41,562 nucleotides of DNA from Lujinxingia vulgaris (lineage in GTDB: Bacteria > Myxococcota_A > Bradymonadia > Bradymonadales > Bradymonadaceae), in the NCBI RefSeq assembly GCF_007997005.1, contig NZ_VOSL01000056.1, positions 1 to 41,562 of the forward strand. The letters run 5' to 3'. The notes below the pieces were generated by a model that made no database searches, was not told the origin of the DNA, and saw only the letters and a program-made list of their open reading frames with translations. Both the position numbers and the translations under genes were made by a program. This document shows positions 17,002 through 26,237 of the stretch, in pieces. Numbering within the stretch: position 1 is the first letter of the stretch; each line of letters starts with the position of its first letter.

Positions 17002-20000
17002 TTGCCTTCTGCCGTAGATCCCACCCATGTAGGCCCCTTCCGCATCCTCGCCAGCGCCGGCAAGGGTGGCATGGGAGAGGTGTTTCGCGCGGTGCACCTG
17101 GACCGCGAGGTGGAGGTGGCCGTCAAGGTCATGTCCGCGCGTCGCGCGCGCGACCCGCATTTTAGCTCGGCGTTGCGGGCGGAGGTGCGCGCGGTGGCCC
17201 GGCTGCATCACCCGGGCATCATCATGGTCTTTGACTGCGGGGAGGTCAGCCCGCAGATCGAGGCGCAGACCGGCGGGCGTTTTGTGGCCGGGTCGTCCTG
17301 GCTGGCGATGGAGCTGGCCAGCTACAGCCTCCAGGATCTCGACCGCAGCACGCTGGACTGGTGGCATGTGCGCAACATCCTGGTGCGCATCCTCGACGCG
17401 CTGGCGCACAGCCACGCCCGCGGGGTGATCCACCGGGACTTAAAGCCGGCCAACGTGCTCTTTGTCGACGACGCCCAGGGCCGCCAGCTCAAGCTCTCGG
17501 ACTTCGGCCTGGCCCACGCCCTCGATGATGAGCACGTGGAGCATGAGGAGACCCCGCGCACGATCTCGGGCACCCCGCGCTTTATGTCGCCGGAGCAGAT
17601 CACCGGCCAATGGCGCGACCACGGCCCCTGGACCGACCTCTACGCGCTGGGGTGTCTGGCCTACTGGCTGGTCGACGGGGAGCCGCCTTTTCGCGACGGG
17701 GACACCGACGCGATTTTGCGCGGGCATCTCCAGGGGATGCTTCCGCCGCTGCGGGCGCCCTTTGCGGTGCCGCGGGAGTTCGGGGTGTGGCTGGGGCAGC
17801 TCCTGGCCAAAAACCCGATGGACCGTTTTCAGCGCGCCGCCGACGCCGCCCAGGCCCTCTTCGCGCTCGGGGAGCCCGAGGGTGAAGAGCGCCCCGGCCA
17901 GCCGAGCCCGCTGGGCTTTGTGGCGCCTTTGAACCCCTCGCTTGCGCCCTCGTCGAGCGTCGACGATCTGGGGATGACCGAGATCTTGAGCGACGTCATC
18001 AACTCCCCGCCCTCGGTGCCGGAGCTGCGCGCGCTGGAGCGCCCCCCCTCCTCGCCACGCCACCGGGCGGTGGGCGCGGCCTACAACGTACCGCGCACCT
18101 GGCACCGCAAGGAGGCCCCACCCCTCTCGCTGGAGATGGTGGGCGTGGGGCTGGGGCTCTTCGGGCTGCGGCAGGTGCCCCTGGTCAACCGCGACGCCGA
18201 GCGCGACGCCCTCTGGGAGTCTTTGCGCCAGGTCGCCCACCATAGCCGTCCCCGGGTGGCGCTCCTTCGCGGGGGCACCGGCACTGGCAAGAGCCGCCTG
18301 GCGAGCTGGATGGCTGAGCGCGCTCACGAGCTCGGCGCGGCCACCCCGCTCACCGCCACCCACAGCCCGCTGGAGGGCCCGGCCGACGGCCTGGGCGGGA
18401 TGATGGCCAACCACCTGCGCTGCGTGGGCCTGCCCCGTGAGCGGGTGCTGGAGCGGGTGCGCCAGAGCGTCTCCGACACCTCGCTGGGGCCCGATGATCT
18501 GCACGACTGCCTGGCGCTCACCGAGATCATCTGCGCGGCCACCCTGCCGGATTACCGCGAGGAGGAGGCGCGCATTCGCTTTCGCACCCCGGCGGAGCGC
18601 TACGTGGTGATCGAGCGCTTTCTGCGCCGCTTTGCCCGCACGCGCCCCCTGCTCATCGTGCTCGACGACCTGCAATGGGGGAACGACGCGCTGGCCTGGC
18701 TGGAGCACCTTCTGCGCTCCCCGGAGGCCAAACGCCTGGCGCTGCTGGTGGTGGGCACGGTGCAGACCGACGCGCTTTTGGAGCGTCCGCTGGCCCGCCA
18801 GCGCCTGCGCGAGCTCTTTGGCCAGGAGCCCGTCTCCACCATCGATGTGGGTCCGCTGGCCGACGTTCATCAGCGCGATCTGGTCAGCCAGCTTCTGGGG
18901 CTGGACGCCGCGCTCATTGAGCAGGTCACCGTCCGCACCGGCGGAAACCCGCTCTACGCGGTGCAGCTCGTCGGCGACTGGGTAGAGCGAGGCGTGCTCA
19001 AGCACGGCCCAGGCGGCTTTCAGCTGGTGGAGGGGGAGTCGGGCGCGATGCCTACCGACCTGCATCAGGTCTTCCGGGAGCGTTTGCGGCAGATCGTGCG
19101 CCACGATCTTCGCGACGCGCCCTCCGACGCGCTGCTCGGCCTGGAGCTGGCCGCGGTGCTCGGTACCGAGGTGCACCGCCGGGAGTGGAAGGCAGTCTGC
19201 CGTAAGGAGGGGGTGCCCCTGCCGCTCTTAGCCGTCGATCAGATGGTCGCCACCGACCTGGCCACGCTGGCAGGCAAGGGCTGGAGCTTTACCCACGAGG
19301 CCCTGCGCGAGACGCTGGTGCGCCTGGCCGAAGAGCAGGGGCGCCTGAGCACCCACCACGCCCACTGCGCCCGGGCGCTCGAAGAGCTCTACCCGCCCTC
19401 GCAGCCCGGGCTGGCGCTGCGGCGGGCGCGCCACCTTATCGCCGCGGGGCTCCCCGAAGAGGCGCTCGGCCCGATGCTTCAGGCCGCCGGCCAGGCCCGG
19501 GTGCGCTGCGAGTTCGAGCTGGCCCACACGCACCTGCAGCGCCACCAGGCTCTGCTCGACGAGCTGCACGTGCCCCACGACGACGTGCGCCGCGCCGAGG
19601 GCTGGCTGGAGCGGGCCATGATCCTCATCCGCCAGGACGAACTCGCCGGCGCCGACGAGATCCTGGAGCGGGCCGTGGCCGTGGGGCGAGCCCGCGCCGA
19701 CCAGCGCCTGGTGGGCTGGGCGATGCAGCTTCGCGCCGACGTCGCCAACCGCCGCGGCCAGATCCCCGAGGGGCTCACCTTCATCGAAGAGGCCCGCGCC
19801 ATCTTTGAGGCCACTGGCGAGGTCATCGGAGAGGCGCGCACCTCCCAGACCCTGGCCGAGCTGCGCTACTGGGCCGGGGAGTACTACGAGGCCGAGCAGC
19901 ACTACCGCCGCGCGCGTCAGGCCTTTCGTCAGGCTGGCGAAGATCTGGAGCTTGCGCGCGTGGAGATGGCCCTCGGCGCGCTCTACACCACGTTGGGCAA

Positions 20001-20589
20001 CCCCCAGCGCGCCACGGCCATGCTCCTGCACGCCCGCGAGGTCTTTGAGCGCTACGGCGACGTCGGCGAGGTCGCCAGCGTGCTCAATAACCTCGGGGAG
20101 GTGCATCGGCAGGTGGGGAACCTGCATCAGGCCGAGCGGGCGTACCTCGAATCGCTGGCGATGCTCGAGCGCATCGGCATGGCCGACGACGTGGTGGTGC
20201 TGGTCAACTTAGGGATGGTGCGTCTGGTGCAGAACCACGTCGACGACGCCGCCCCGCTCTTTCGCAAAGTGCTCACGCTGGTGGAGGGCTCGCAGCGCGG
20301 GGGGTATCTTGCCTTTGCGCACCTGGCCAACCTTCCGGCGGCCGCCCACCACGGGCGCTGGGAGCAGTGGGATCATCACCTGGCCCAGGGCGAGCCGCTT
20401 TTGGAGAGCACGGGCTTTGTGGACGCCGATCTGGCGGTGATCACGCGCGACGCCGGCGAGCGCGCGCTGCGCGCTGGCGAGCACGCCCGGGCCCGGCGCG
20501 CGTTGCAGATCGCGCGCAGCCAGTGGCTGAGCATGGCCCGCCAGGATCAGGCCGCGGCCATCGATCGGATCTTGCTGCGAGTGCCTTGA
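17002..20589 (+). CDS. Ser/Thr protein kinase fused to AAA ATPase and TPR repeats (PknB-AAA-TPR)
   Basis: 1195 aa from TTG 17002. The open frame runs back to 16780, but the protein resembles a kinase only from VGPFRILASAGKGGMGEVF, so a start close to it is preferred; the ribosome binding site is weak and the start is the least sure point. Kinase domain: Gly loop GKGGMGEV (20-27), VAVKV, catalytic HRDLKPANVLFV (about 144), DFGLA (about 168), and GTPRFMSPEQ. Then a linker and an AAA_16-type ATPase with Walker A RGGTGTGKSRL (about 421-431) and Walker B LLIVLDDLQWG (about 551). The C-terminal third has TPR repeats (AELRYWAGEYYEAEQHYRRA and similar). This layout is common in Myxococcota regulators. 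No membrane segment, so probably cytoplasmic. Its signal and targets are unknown. Confidence 0.88.
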   Translation: MPSAVDPTHVGPFRILASAGKGGMGEVFRAVHLDREVEVAVKVMSARRARDPHFSSALRAEVRAVARLHHPGIIMVFDCGEVSPQIEAQTGGRFVAGSSWLAMELASYSLQDLDRSTLDWWHVRNILVRILDALAHSHARGVIHRDLKPANVLFVDDAQGRQLKLSDFGLAHALDDEHVEHEETPRTISGTPRFMSPEQITGQWRDHGPWTDLYALGCLAYWLVDGEPPFRDGDTDAILRGHLQGMLPPLRAPFAVPREFGVWLGQLLAKNPMDRFQRAADAAQALFALGEPEGEERPGQPSPLGFVAPLNPSLAPSSSVDDLGMTEILSDVINSPPSVPELRALERPPSSPRHRAVGAAYNVPRTWHRKEAPPLSLEMVGVGLGLFGLRQVPLVNRDAERDALWESLRQVAHHSRPRVALLRGGTGTGKSRLASWMAERAHELGAATPLTATHSPLEGPADGLGGMMANHLRCVGLPRERVLERVRQSVSDTSLGPDDLHDCLALTEIICAATLPDYREEEARIRFRTPAERYVVIERFLRRFARTRPLLIVLDDLQWGNDALAWLEHLLRSPEAKRLALLVVGTVQTDALLERPLARQRLRELFGQEPVSTIDVGPLADVHQRDLVSQLLGLDAALIEQVTVRTGGNPLYAVQLVGDWVERGVLKHGPGGFQLVEGESGAMPTDLHQVFRERLRQIVRHDLRDAPSDALLGLELAAVLGTEVHRREWKAVCRKEGVPLPLLAVDQMVATDLATLAGKGWSFTHEALRETLVRLAEEQGRLSTHHAHCARALEELYPPSQPGLALRRARHLIAAGLPEEALGPMLQAAGQARVRCEFELAHTHLQRHQALLDELHVPHDDVRRAEGWLERAMILIRQDELAGADEILERAVAVGRARADQRLVGWAMQLRADVANRRGQIPEGLTFIEEARAIFEATGEVIGEARTSQTLAELRYWAGEYYEAEQHYRRARQAFRQAGEDLELARVEMALGALYTTLGNPQRATAMLLHAREVFERYGDVGEVASVLNNLGEVHRQVGNLHQAERAYLESLAMLERIGMADDVVVLVNLGMVRLVQNHVDDAAPLFRKVLTLVEGSQRGGYLAFAHLANLPAAAHHGRWEQWDHHLAQGEPLLESTGFVDADLAVITRDAGERALRAGEHARARRALQIARSQWLSMARQDQAAAIDRILLRVP

Positions 20590-20797
20590 AAACGAGGCGC
20601 GGGTGCGCTTGTTTTGGGGGCTTTTATGCCGTCCAGGGCTCGTCGGTGTCAGGGAGCCCGGGGCAGCGGCGCGGCGAGGTCGGGCCGACGCATACTCACA
20701 GACAACCATTCTCGAAGGGGGTGTTCATGCCGGGAGACGAGCGGTGTCTCGTGAGCTCGGCGTGGCGGGTTACCCCGGGGGTCGGGGGCCCCGAACC
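20590..20797. other. Gap between kinase and flavoprotein genes
   Basis: About 208 bp. A weak hairpin (20593-20615) followed by ttgtttt may end the kinase transcript. An alternative GTG start (20744) with gggaga 6 nt upstream exists for the next gene. Confidence 0.35.
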
Positions 20798-22219
20798 ATG
20801 GCGACAGACGAGCACGAAGCACCTCTTCACCTGACGATCATCGGCGGGGGCTCGGCGGGCTGCGCCGCGGCGATGTGGGCGGCCGACCACGGCGCCCGCG
20901 TCACCCTGGTCAACGACGGGCTGCCCCTGGGGGGCAACGCGCTGCACGTGGGGGTGTTTCCGGCGCGCCTCTATATGCGCGCGGCCACGCTGCGCCACCG
21001 CGCCGCCAACCCCACGCTCCCGGGTCTGAGCAGCGCCACGCTCGACGTGGACTTAAAGGCGTTGAGCGCGCACGTCCACGACTGCATCGAGCGGGCGCAC
21101 AAGAGCCTGGTCTCGGAACTTCGCCGGCGGCGCGGGCTGGAGCTCGTCGACGGGCGCGCAAGCCTCATCGCCAACACCGACGCCGAGCGCCGCGAGCCCC
21201 TGAGCGTGGTCGTCGGCAAGCGCAGCTGGTCCTCCGATCGGGTCCTGCTCACCTGCGGCGCCACCTCTCAGCCCCCCCGGGTCGAGGGCATCGAGGAGGC
21301 TGAGACCTGGAGCCTGCGCGATCTCATCACCGCCACCGAGCTCCCGGCGTCGTTGATCTTCTTTGGCATTCACGACATCGGACTGACCTACGCCCAGGCC
21401 TTCGCGCGCCTGGGCGCCGAGGTCACCATCCTCCACGAAGAAGACCGCCTCTTTGACGCCGACCACAGCCCGCTGCTCGAAGCTCGTCTGCTGGAGTCTC
21501 TGCGCGCTGAAGGCATCAAGGTCGTGCTCAACGCCACGGTCACCCACCTGGAGCGACGCAAGGGCCAGACCCGCGCGCTGGGCACCCACCAGGGCTCACC
21601 CACGCATTGGAGCGCGGCCCGGGTGGTGATCGTCGACAACCGCCGCCCCTCGACCGAGGGCCTGGGCCTGGAGGCGCTTGAGGTGGAGCGCGACGCGACC
21701 GGCTTTCTGCACGTCAACGAGTCCTTCCGCACCACCCATGAGGCCATCTTCGCCGCCGGCGATGTCATCGGCCGCGGCACCCGCACCCACGCCGCCACCC
21801 GCGACGCCATCCTCGCCGCCCAGAACGCGGTGATGCCCTCGCGCACCGCCGGCTACACCCCCACCGTCCCCTTTGTGATTCGCACCGATCCTCCCCTGGC
21901 CGCGGTGGGCTGGGACGAAGAGCAGGCGCGTCAGGCCGGCTTCGACGCGCGCTGCCTCACCCTGGACCTGCGCGAGCACCCGCAGGGCTCGTTTAGCGAC
22001 GCTCCCGACGGCCTCATTCAGCTGGTGAGCGACGGCCGCTCCAACCAACTCCTGGGCGCGCGCCTGCTGGCCCCCGGGGCGGCCAACGCCATCATGGAGC
22101 TGGCCGTCGCCCTGCGCTCCGGGCTCACCCTGCCCGAGCTGGCCGCGCTGCTTCACCCCCCGGCCACCCTGGCTTCGGCCATCGCCGCCTGCGCGCGCAA
22201 ACTCGATTCCGGCGCCTGA
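20798..22219 (+). CDS. Pyridine nucleotide-disulfide oxidoreductase-fold flavoprotein lacking redox cysteines (MerA/Lpd-like)
   Basis: 473 aa from the ATG at 20798. A GTG at 20744 with a better ribosome binding site would add 18 residues. The fold is that of mercuric reductase and dihydrolipoamide dehydrogenase: FAD-binding HLTIIGGGSAGCAAA (11-25), LLTCGATSQPP, NAD-domain GIHDIGLTYAQAFARLGAEVTIL (about 190), FAD-site IFAAGDVIG, and the C-terminal dimer domain. The usual active site GGxCLNVGCxPSK is here GGNALHVGVFPAR (45-57), so both redox cysteines are replaced, by Ala48 and Val53. The catalytic HPT...E end motif is also altered (LLHPPATLASAI). Disulfide reduction is therefore unlikely. The frame is intact over 473 codons, so it is probably a repurposed protein, possibly an FAD-dependent sensor or another reductase. 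Function not identified. Confidence 0.85.
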   Translation: MATDEHEAPLHLTIIGGGSAGCAAAMWAADHGARVTLVNDGLPLGGNALHVGVFPARLYMRAATLRHRAANPTLPGLSSATLDVDLKALSAHVHDCIERAHKSLVSELRRRRGLELVDGRASLIANTDAERREPLSVVVGKRSWSSDRVLLTCGATSQPPRVEGIEEAETWSLRDLITATELPASLIFFGIHDIGLTYAQAFARLGAEVTILHEEDRLFDADHSPLLEARLLESLRAEGIKVVLNATVTHLERRKGQTRALGTHQGSPTHWSAARVVIVDNRRPSTEGLGLEALEVERDATGFLHVNESFRTTHEAIFAAGDVIGRGTRTHAATRDAILAAQNAVMPSRTAGYTPTVPFVIRTDPPLAAVGWDEEQARQAGFDARCLTLDLREHPQGSFSDAPDGLIQLVSDGRSNQLLGARLLAPGAANAIMELAVALRSGLTLPELAALLHPPATLASAIAACARKLDSGA

Positions 22220-22384
22220 ACGCCGCGCCAAGCGCTTTGTTTTTGCTTTGCACAAAAAGTGTTGATACATCCTCCCCATCGTTGAATATCGCGCTTGCGA
22301 CCTCGTCTAAAGCGCACAACATCGCTGTTCCCCTTCACCCAGCCGGGTGACTTTTTCTCTACCTTGATGTTTTGGGAGGGTACG
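22220..22384. promoter_or_regulatory. AT-rich upstream region of beta-helix lipoprotein gene
   Basis: 165 bp with TTGATA (22262-22267) and GAATAT (22284-22289) 16 bp apart, a possible promoter. It is clearly more AT-rich than the surrounding DNA. The ribosome binding site is gggaggg just before the ATG at 22385. Confidence 0.35.
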
Positions 22385-24187
22385 ATGAACACCTTGATTA
22401 CACGACTTGCCAACCTCACTCTTGTCGGCGGCCTCTGCCTGAGCGTTGGCGTGGGCTGCGTCACCGGCGACGACGATCCCGACCCGAATCCCCGCCCCGA
22501 CAACCCCGACGTCTGCGAAGAGATCAACAGTGGTGACGTCAGCAGCGGCGCCACGCTCTCCAGCGATAGCTGTTACCAGATCAACAACCCGCTCAACGTC
22601 TCCTCGGGCACCCTGGTCATCGAGGCGGGCACCACCGTCTTTATGGGGGCCGGAAGCTCCATCACGCTCAGCGGCACCGGTACGATCGAGGCCGTGGGCG
22701 AGGAAGAGAACGAGATCCTCATCCAGGGCGTCGATGATGAGCGCGGCTACTGGGGCGGCATCTACATCAACGAGACGGGCACCTCCAACCACGTGCTCGA
22801 ATACGTGACGATCCGCAACGCCGGTGGCGAGCGCTTCACCGGCAACAGCGAATCCAAAGGCGCGGTCTACGTGCGCGGCGAGTCGCGGTTGAGCGTGTCG
22901 AACTGCGCCTTTGAACAAAACGCCTTCGCCGGCATCCACGCCGACGGCGACGCGAGCACCCTCAGCGTCGAGACCACCTCGTTTACCGACAACGAGCTCC
23001 CGCTGCGCCTGCGTCCCAACCACTTCGCGGGTCTGGAAGGCGACCTGACGATCAGCGAGAACGACGCGGATCATATCTTGATGACGGGCTCCGCCTCGAC
23101 GGTCTCCCTCTCGGGCACCTGGCCGGGCTACACCTACCGCATCACGCGCGACCTATCGGTGCAAGCCGACATCACCATCGCCGCCGGCGCCACGCTGGAG
23201 CTAGCTCAGGATGTGCGCGTCACCATCGCCGATGACACCGGCTCTCTGAATATCGCCGGCACCGAAAGCGCCCGCGTTACCCTTCAAGCCGTCAATGGGG
23301 AGCGTGGCGGCTGGGGTGGAATTCATTTCGAGAATGCGTCCTCAGCTAACAACCGGATCAACCATGCGCTCATCGCCCACGGTGGCGGCAAAGCCTACAG
23401 CGGCAACGGTGATGCTCGGGGCGCGGTCTTTATTGATGGTGACGCCTCGCGCCTGACCATCGAGAACACGACCTTCGACAACAACGACTACGCCGCGCTC
23501 CACGCGGCGACCCGCGAGGGAGAAGTCAACGTAAGCGGATCGACGTTTAGCAATAACGCCAATCCTCTGCTTACGCGCCCCAATCAGATCGGCGGCTTCA
23601 GCGCCGATCTGGCGTTTGTCGACAACGATCGCCAGGCTGTAACGGTGTTCTACAACAGCACCGGCGCGGTCACCAAGCTGACCCGCGACCAGACCTGGCC
23701 TGCCTTTGAGGTTCCTGTACGCCTGAGCGCCAACATCGTCGTCGAGGGCCACCTCACGCTGAGCCCGGGCTCAACGTTTGAAGCTGAGAGTGACATGGGC
23801 ATCGACGTCAACGGTGGCCGGCTCACCGCAGACGCCACCGACGGCGACACGATTGTCTTCAAGGGCACCGAGGAGCTCTCCGGCTACTGGCAAGGCTTTC
23901 GCTTCGCGGCGAGCCGTTTCCCCGACAACAAACTCATCAACGTAGAGCTGAGCAATGCTGGCTCAAAACGCTGGACCGGTAACTCCGACACCCAATCTGC
24001 AATCCTGATCTACGACGACTCTCGTGTCACGGTCAGCGACTTGACCATCACCGGCAGCGGCCTGCACGGCATCCACGTCGGCACGGGCGGCGAGCTTGTG
24101 GGCTGCACCGGCCTGAGCATCAGCGGCAGCGCCGGCGATGACTTCTTCGGCGCGGTGGCCGACGCCACGGCGTGTCTGCCCCTCTAA
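22385..24187 (+). CDS. Right-handed beta-helix lipoprotein with three similar blocks
   Basis: 600 aa from the ATG at 22385 with gggaggg just upstream. The signal peptide ends in VGVGC, a possible lipobox, followed by an Asp/Pro-rich spacer. The rest is built from three similar blocks of about 170 residues. Each starts with a strand-turn ladder (LVIEAGTTVFMG; ITIAAGATLELA; LTLSPGSTFEAE), then a Gly-Tyr/Trp-Trp sentence (RGYWGGIYI; RGGWGGIHF; SGYWQGFRF), then an Asn-rich ladder (ERFTGNSESKGAVYV; KAYSGNGDARGAVFI; KRWTGNSDTQSAILI). This is a parallel beta-helix pattern. No catalytic motif is visible. It is probably a surface lipoprotein binding a polymer or partner. The gene ends 55 bp before a bidirectional terminator. 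Confidence 0.85.
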   Translation: MNTLITRLANLTLVGGLCLSVGVGCVTGDDDPDPNPRPDNPDVCEEINSGDVSSGATLSSDSCYQINNPLNVSSGTLVIEAGTTVFMGAGSSITLSGTGTIEAVGEEENEILIQGVDDERGYWGGIYINETGTSNHVLEYVTIRNAGGERFTGNSESKGAVYVRGESRLSVSNCAFEQNAFAGIHADGDASTLSVETTSFTDNELPLRLRPNHFAGLEGDLTISENDADHILMTGSASTVSLSGTWPGYTYRITRDLSVQADITIAAGATLELAQDVRVTIADDTGSLNIAGTESARVTLQAVNGERGGWGGIHFENASSANNRINHALIAHGGGKAYSGNGDARGAVFIDGDASRLTIENTTFDNNDYAALHAATREGEVNVSGSTFSNNANPLLTRPNQIGGFSADLAFVDNDRQAVTVFYNSTGAVTKLTRDQTWPAFEVPVRLSANIVVEGHLTLSPGSTFEAESDMGIDVNGGRLTADATDGDTIVFKGTEELSGYWQGFRFAASRFPDNKLINVELSNAGSKRWTGNSDTQSAILIYDDSRVTVSDLTITGSGLHGIHVGTGGELVGCTGLSISGSAGDDFFGAVADATACLPL

Positions 24188-24242
24188 GAGCTGGCCCCGG
24201 CGCGCGTGGAAACGCGGTACGATGACGCGCGCGTCGATGTTG

Positions 24243-24273
24243 AAAAAGCCGCCCGGCGACGGGCGGCTTTTTT
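24243..24273. terminator. Bidirectional rho-independent terminator
   Basis: Stem of 13 bp (24243-24255 with 24260-24272), 4-nt loop, with A-run before and T-run after, so it works on both strands between convergent genes. Confidence 0.92.
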
Positions 24274-24285
24274 GCGTCTGCGCGC

Positions 24286-24933
24286 CTAGAAGCGCGTCGC
24301 GATCCCCAGCTGGCCACCGAGCTGCCAGTGGGCCATCGATCCGAAGTGGCGCTGCGCCCCGGCTTCCACTTCCAGGGAGAGCATGGGCACGAGCTCCAGC
24401 GACCAACCCAATGCTGCGCTCACGCCGGGCGCGCCGGCCGATCGCATGCCCATGACCTGCATTGAGGCATAACCCAGGCGCGTATAGAGCCCGGCCACAG
24501 CGCGAGCGCCGGCGTGGGGAGCCGGCTGCCAGCGTGCAGCCACCTCCCAGCCATTGAGCGGGAAGTTTCCGCCGAGCATCATCATGCCAAAATTCGCGCC
24601 GAACTCAGCCGCAAGATAAGACCCCACATGCAGCCTGGCCCCCAGCCCGGCTCGCCAGGTCTTTCGGTCGACGCACCCGCACCCCGCTGCGCGGTAGGCG
24701 GCCATCCCGCCCCGCGTGAACACGCCGAGTCCGAAGAGGCGAGGGCGCTCTTCTTCAGGCCTGGCGCCGTCTTCTGGCGCTTGTGCGTCAACGCGCGGCG
24801 CAGGTTGGGTGCCCTGGTGTGAGGCTTGAATGATATCGGGTGCCGGGCGCGCGTCGTCTTCGGCAAAGGCCTGGCCGGCAGCCAGGCAAAGCCCCAGCAT
24901 CACGCTCAGGGCCGCGGTGTATCGCAGGCTCAT
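24286..24933 (-). CDS. Outer-membrane beta-barrel protein
   Basis: 215 aa. The ATG at 24933 is preceded by ggaggggg 4 nt upstream, and shares ATGA with the protease stop. A signal peptide (MSLRYTAALSVMLGLCLAAG, then QAFA) precedes a Pro/Asp/Glu-rich linker of about 45 residues. The rest is a Gly/Ala-rich barrel with short alternating strands (WRAGLGARLHVGSYLAAEF; WEVAARWQPAPHAGARAVAG) and ends in GIATRF, with Phe as last residue. The CGC motif at the start of the barrel (AAGCGCVDRK) is unusual for such proteins. The direct overlap with the S41 protease gene suggests they act on the same substrate or location. Function otherwise unknown. Confidence 0.8.
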   Translation of the reverse strand: MSLRYTAALSVMLGLCLAAGQAFAEDDARPAPDIIQASHQGTQPAPRVDAQAPEDGARPEEERPRLFGLGVFTRGGMAAYRAAGCGCVDRKTWRAGLGARLHVGSYLAAEFGANFGMMMLGGNFPLNGWEVAARWQPAPHAGARAVAGLYTRLGYASMQVMGMRSAGAPGVSAALGWSLELVPMLSLEVEAGAQRHFGSMAHWQLGGQLGIATRF

Positions 24934-26159
24934 TGCACCCCCTCCAGGTAGCGGCGCGCGCGGCGCAGCATCACGTCCTGCTCTTCGCTCAGAGCCCCCT
25001 GCTCGGGTGGCACCTCGTACCAGGCGTCGGCGTCGTCGAGAGGGATGGTGGGTGCCATGCCGTCCTCGGTGTTCAACCCGCTTAAGGTCTCCACGACATA
25101 GGTCGAGACCTGAAACCACAGCCCGTCCACCAGCATCAGCCCGCGGTCTGGCGAGGCCGCGCCTCCCCCGGTGCGCCCGCCAAGGAGCACGCCGCGATGC
25201 TCTTCGCGCATGCGATGCGCAAAGTAGTTCGCGGCCGAAAACGTACCCTCATTCACCAGCACGACCACCTCGCCGGGGTAGGTCTCCCCGCGGGAGCGCG
25301 CCTGCATATGCCGATGCACGCGCCCCTGGCGGTCAACGAGCGCAAAAGGCGCGCCGTCCTCGGCCACCAGACGCCCGAAGAGCCCGTCACTCACCGAGGG
25401 GTAGCCGCCGCCGTTGTCGCGCAGGTCGATGATCAAACCGCGGGTGTCCATCAGCTCGTTGATGAGGCGATCGAGGCGGTCGAGATCATCGATAAAGCCG
25501 AAGGTCTTGATGCGCAGGTAGCCGACATCGCCAAAGCGGCGGATGAAAGGCTCGTGCAGCACCGCCTGGCGAGTGAGCTGCACCACCCGGCCCGACGCCG
25601 TCTGCAGCCGCACATCCGTGCCCACCTCGCCGGCGAGCGCGGCGTCAGCGCCGAGGAGCAAGACCTCGCCAGAGGCGCCGCGTTCGGCCGAAGCGAAGGC
25701 GCTGCGAAGCACCGGGGGGGCGGGCCGGCCATCGATCGCCGCGATGACCTCGCCGGGCTTAAGCCCCACCCCCGGCGCGGCACGGCGCACCACCACCTGC
25801 CCCGCCCTCAACGCCAGCTTCACCGGCGGCGCTCCGACCTCCTCCAGGCGGTAACGCTCCAGGCGAGTATGACCGTCTTCGAGCATCGCCAGCGACTGCG
25901 CCAGAGAGAGCACGAAAGACTCATCGTCGAGCTCCGCATCGTCGAGCGATGCCCATAAGCCCTTGAAAAATAATGACATATCGACCCCCTTCTGCTCGGC
26001 AAAGGGGTAATGGTCGCGCACCATCGCGTCGATCGTCGAGACCATGCAGCGCCGGGTCTCGGCGTCGAGCGGAAAACTCCCGCAGGCCGGCCCCGTCTGA
26101 CAGCCGCTCTGCGCCAACACACACGCCCACAAGGCGCACGCTACCAGCCAGCGTCTCAT
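24930..26159 (-). CDS. S41-family (tricorn/IRBP-like) protease, lipoprotein
   Basis: 409 aa. The N-terminus has a short signal sequence ending in AQSGC, so it may be a lipoprotein acting in the periplasm. A PDZ-like region lies at about residues 113-155 (GLKPGEVIAAIDGRP). The S41 core has the substrate loop DTRGLIIDLRDNGGG and the nucleophile Ser in NEGTFSAANYF (about 310). In CtpA-type enzymes a catalytic Lys follows in a GKG loop; here the loop is GGRTGGGAAS with no Lys. Instead the N-terminal motif LEDGHTRL holds His97, matching the S41B class (tricorn core, IRBP-like), which uses His. It overlaps the following beta-barrel gene by 4 bp, so the two proteins are made together and could form a protease-barrel pair. 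Confidence 0.87.
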   Translation of the reverse strand: MRRWLVACALWACVLAQSGCQTGPACGSFPLDAETRRCMVSTIDAMVRDHYPFAEQKGVDMSLFFKGLWASLDDAELDDESFVLSLAQSLAMLEDGHTRLERYRLEEVGAPPVKLALRAGQVVVRRAAPGVGLKPGEVIAAIDGRPAPPVLRSAFASAERGASGEVLLLGADAALAGEVGTDVRLQTASGRVVQLTRQAVLHEPFIRRFGDVGYLRIKTFGFIDDLDRLDRLINELMDTRGLIIDLRDNGGGYPSVSDGLFGRLVAEDGAPFALVDRQGRVHRHMQARSRGETYPGEVVVLVNEGTFSAANYFAHRMREEHRGVLLGGRTGGGAASPDRGLMLVDGLWFQVSTYVVETLSGLNTEDGMAPTIPLDDADAWYEVPPEQGALSEEQDVMLRRARRYLEGVQ

Positions 26160-26237
26160 CGCTCCCCCCCGGGTTGTCGATTTGCGTACGACGCATCAGC
26201 GGCGTCACGTCTTAAAGCTAAGCGCCGCCACCCACCT

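Noticed and set aside
17440..19176. 578-aa minus-strand frame opposite the kinase
   Set aside because: Shadow of the kinase/ATPase gene; composition is typical of antisense translation.
20798..22219. Pseudogene call for the Cys-less flavoprotein
   Set aside because: 473 codons are intact with FAD and NAD motifs preserved and composition like its neighbours.
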